A DNA stretch of 64,000 nucleotides from Poecilobothrus nobilitatus (Eukaryota > Arthropoda > Insecta > Diptera > Dolichopodidae): contig OX352774.1 of NCBI GenBank assembly GCA_947095535.1, forward strand, positions 67,704,416 to 67,768,415, given 5' to 3'. The notes below the pieces were generated by a model. That model was not told the DNA's origin, made no database searches, and was given only the letters and a program-made list of their open reading frames with translations. Below, one piece after another: positions 62,839 through 64,000 of the stretch; position 1 is the stretch's first letter; each line of letters opens with the position of its first letter. Both the position numbers and the translations under genes were made by a program.

Positions 62839-64000
62839 ATGTTATATAATGTAACAATTGACTACCAACGCACCAAGCCACACGAATATTTTTGAGGAAC
62901 GTTTTACTGTTTATTTCATACCCTCTTTCTTATAAACTAATTTTAGGGAAGAGTAAAACGCTTCTCATAATCGTCTGCCTTGGCGTAATTAGTTACCTTT
63001 TGTGGACATCGTCTTTCTCGGTCGTACATACCAAAAAAAACAGGAAAATGTGGCACTAAATCCTGGCTATTTTACGATAATAGCTCATCATTATTTGGTA
63101 TGGACGAATAAAATAAAAAGAAAATTATCTCGATATTTATTTTTTAAACAAACATCAAAATACATATACTTGCCAATATCTAATGCTCAGCCATACTCGA
63201 AATAACTGTTAGTTAGAGCGTTACCTGAGCTAATAATGCTCTGACTTAATAATAAAACTCGAACTTACAACAAGCTCTGACTTCTGAACGCTCTAATGAT
63301 GATCTAATAACAGCTAATGCTTTGCAAATAGATGGTTCACTTTATGATTTTTTCGTATACACAGCAGCGTTAATGAATTATATGAAATGGTTTTTATGCG
63401 TGCCATATTCCTTTCAATTTTCTTTTTTAGGTTAAAAAGAGCAATCTAGATTTACTCTAGATTAAATATTCTTTAACATGGGGAATTTTCTAAAAATATA
63501 AATTTAGCTTCTTAAAAAATAAATAAAACCACTTTGATTAACAAACTAAAAAAAAAAGTTACCTTAGTTGTTTTGAATTAGCCACACGTTATTGTAGAAT
63601 CTAATATTTAATCCACTATTGAAATCCAAATTGATTTGTAGAAAACCAAAACCAAAGTATTGATTTATTATATTACTGTTTTTTAAAACTAATAAAGGAG
63701 TACAGACATTAAATTCGTGAGTCGAACTTCGAGAATTGTTTTAGTACGATCGTCATATTACTAAAGTGACCTTATTTTTACAATAACGATCAAATGCCCT
63801 TGTATAACTAAAACGATCAAATTAACAGAAAGGAAAAATTACGTTATAATAAAAAAAAAAGGTATAATTAATTTTTATTATTCATTGTTTTAACGATTAG
63901 CAAGAGGAAAGCAGTTTAAAGTGCTCGTTTCGTACTTCGTAGTTATATAAAAATTATAAAAGGCAATATAAAAGAACAAAATTGTTTTTTAATGTAATCA
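62839..64000. other. Intergenic DNA, no gene recognised
   Basis: No domain is visible in the open frame at 63002-63205. A weak inverted pair, TTAGAGCGTT (about 63213) and AACGCTCTAA (about 63287), is present with GCTCTGAC repeats between. Otherwise nothing recognised. Confidence 0.5.

Noticed and set aside
63205..63298. TTAGAGCGTT / AACGCTCTAA inverted pair as a mobile element
   Set aside because: Arms too short and no target duplication; noted only as weak structure.

Overview
The window is insect nuclear DNA, very A+T rich (about four fifths A+T by eye) and full of poly(A)/poly(T) tracts, ATGTATGTA-type runs and TAGGTACCTA palindromes. It most likely comes from a fly (Diptera, probably Brachycera). 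The reasons are exon-by-exon similarity of the only protein gene to Drosophila skuld, introns of 58-105 bp between most of its 3' exons, and a repeat resembling the INE-1/mini-me family of higher flies. No bacterial-style genes, operons, CRISPR arrays or rRNA were seen.

One host gene dominates: MED13 (Drosophila skuld, skd), on the + strand. Thirteen coding exons run from 12807 to the stop codon at 50764-50766. All splice phases agree, the summed coding length is 8556 nt, and 2851 residues are visible. The protein starts inside the conserved N-terminal block, so the initiator exon (expected to encode only some 20-30 residues) is missing. It was not found in 1-12806 and is probably upstream of the window. 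MED13 is the scaffold of the Mediator CDK8 kinase module and the subunit that docks this module on core Mediator. The N-terminal domain, the MID domain and the C-terminal PIWI-like domain are all present. They are separated by very long Asn-, Gln- and Ser-rich disordered segments, which make the protein longer than the fly and human versions. One intron uses a GC donor (37930-37931).

Layout. 1-12806: noncoding, upstream or intronic, with a TTAA-flanked element (1178-2350), a tRNA-derived SINE-like piece (about 10449-10525) and a Harbinger-type MITE (11286-11564). 13126-34825: a 21.7-kb intron with a LINE reverse-transcriptase relic (about 13300-13600), an INE-1/mini-me-like repeat with 141-bp tandem units (about 20610-21245), a decayed hAT/ZMYM1-type transposase (21266-22330, minus strand), an unnamed dispersed repeat (23730-23967), a second SINE-like head (about 27515-27624) and a TA-flanked MITE (30738-31125). 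34826-50766: the main body of MED13; its 4.5-kb intron (39802-44290) holds a Harbinger element with a truncated transposase (42108-43154). 50767-58860: 3' UTR and intergenic DNA with dense homopolymer tracts and a foldback MITE that contains a 270-bp copy of DNA lying 2.4 kb upstream. 58860-64000: mobile-element debris, including a pogo/Tigger-like MITE (59001-59564), a LINE 3'-end relic, a tandem-repeat element with a 476-bp period, a second copy of the dispersed repeat and a second copy of the foldback MITE.

No wholly new molecular system is evident. The most unusual observations are the GC-AG intron, the extreme Asn-rich expansion of MED13 with an insertion inside its conserved Cys-rich module, the composite foldback MITE, and the shared grammar of the tandem-repeat elements.
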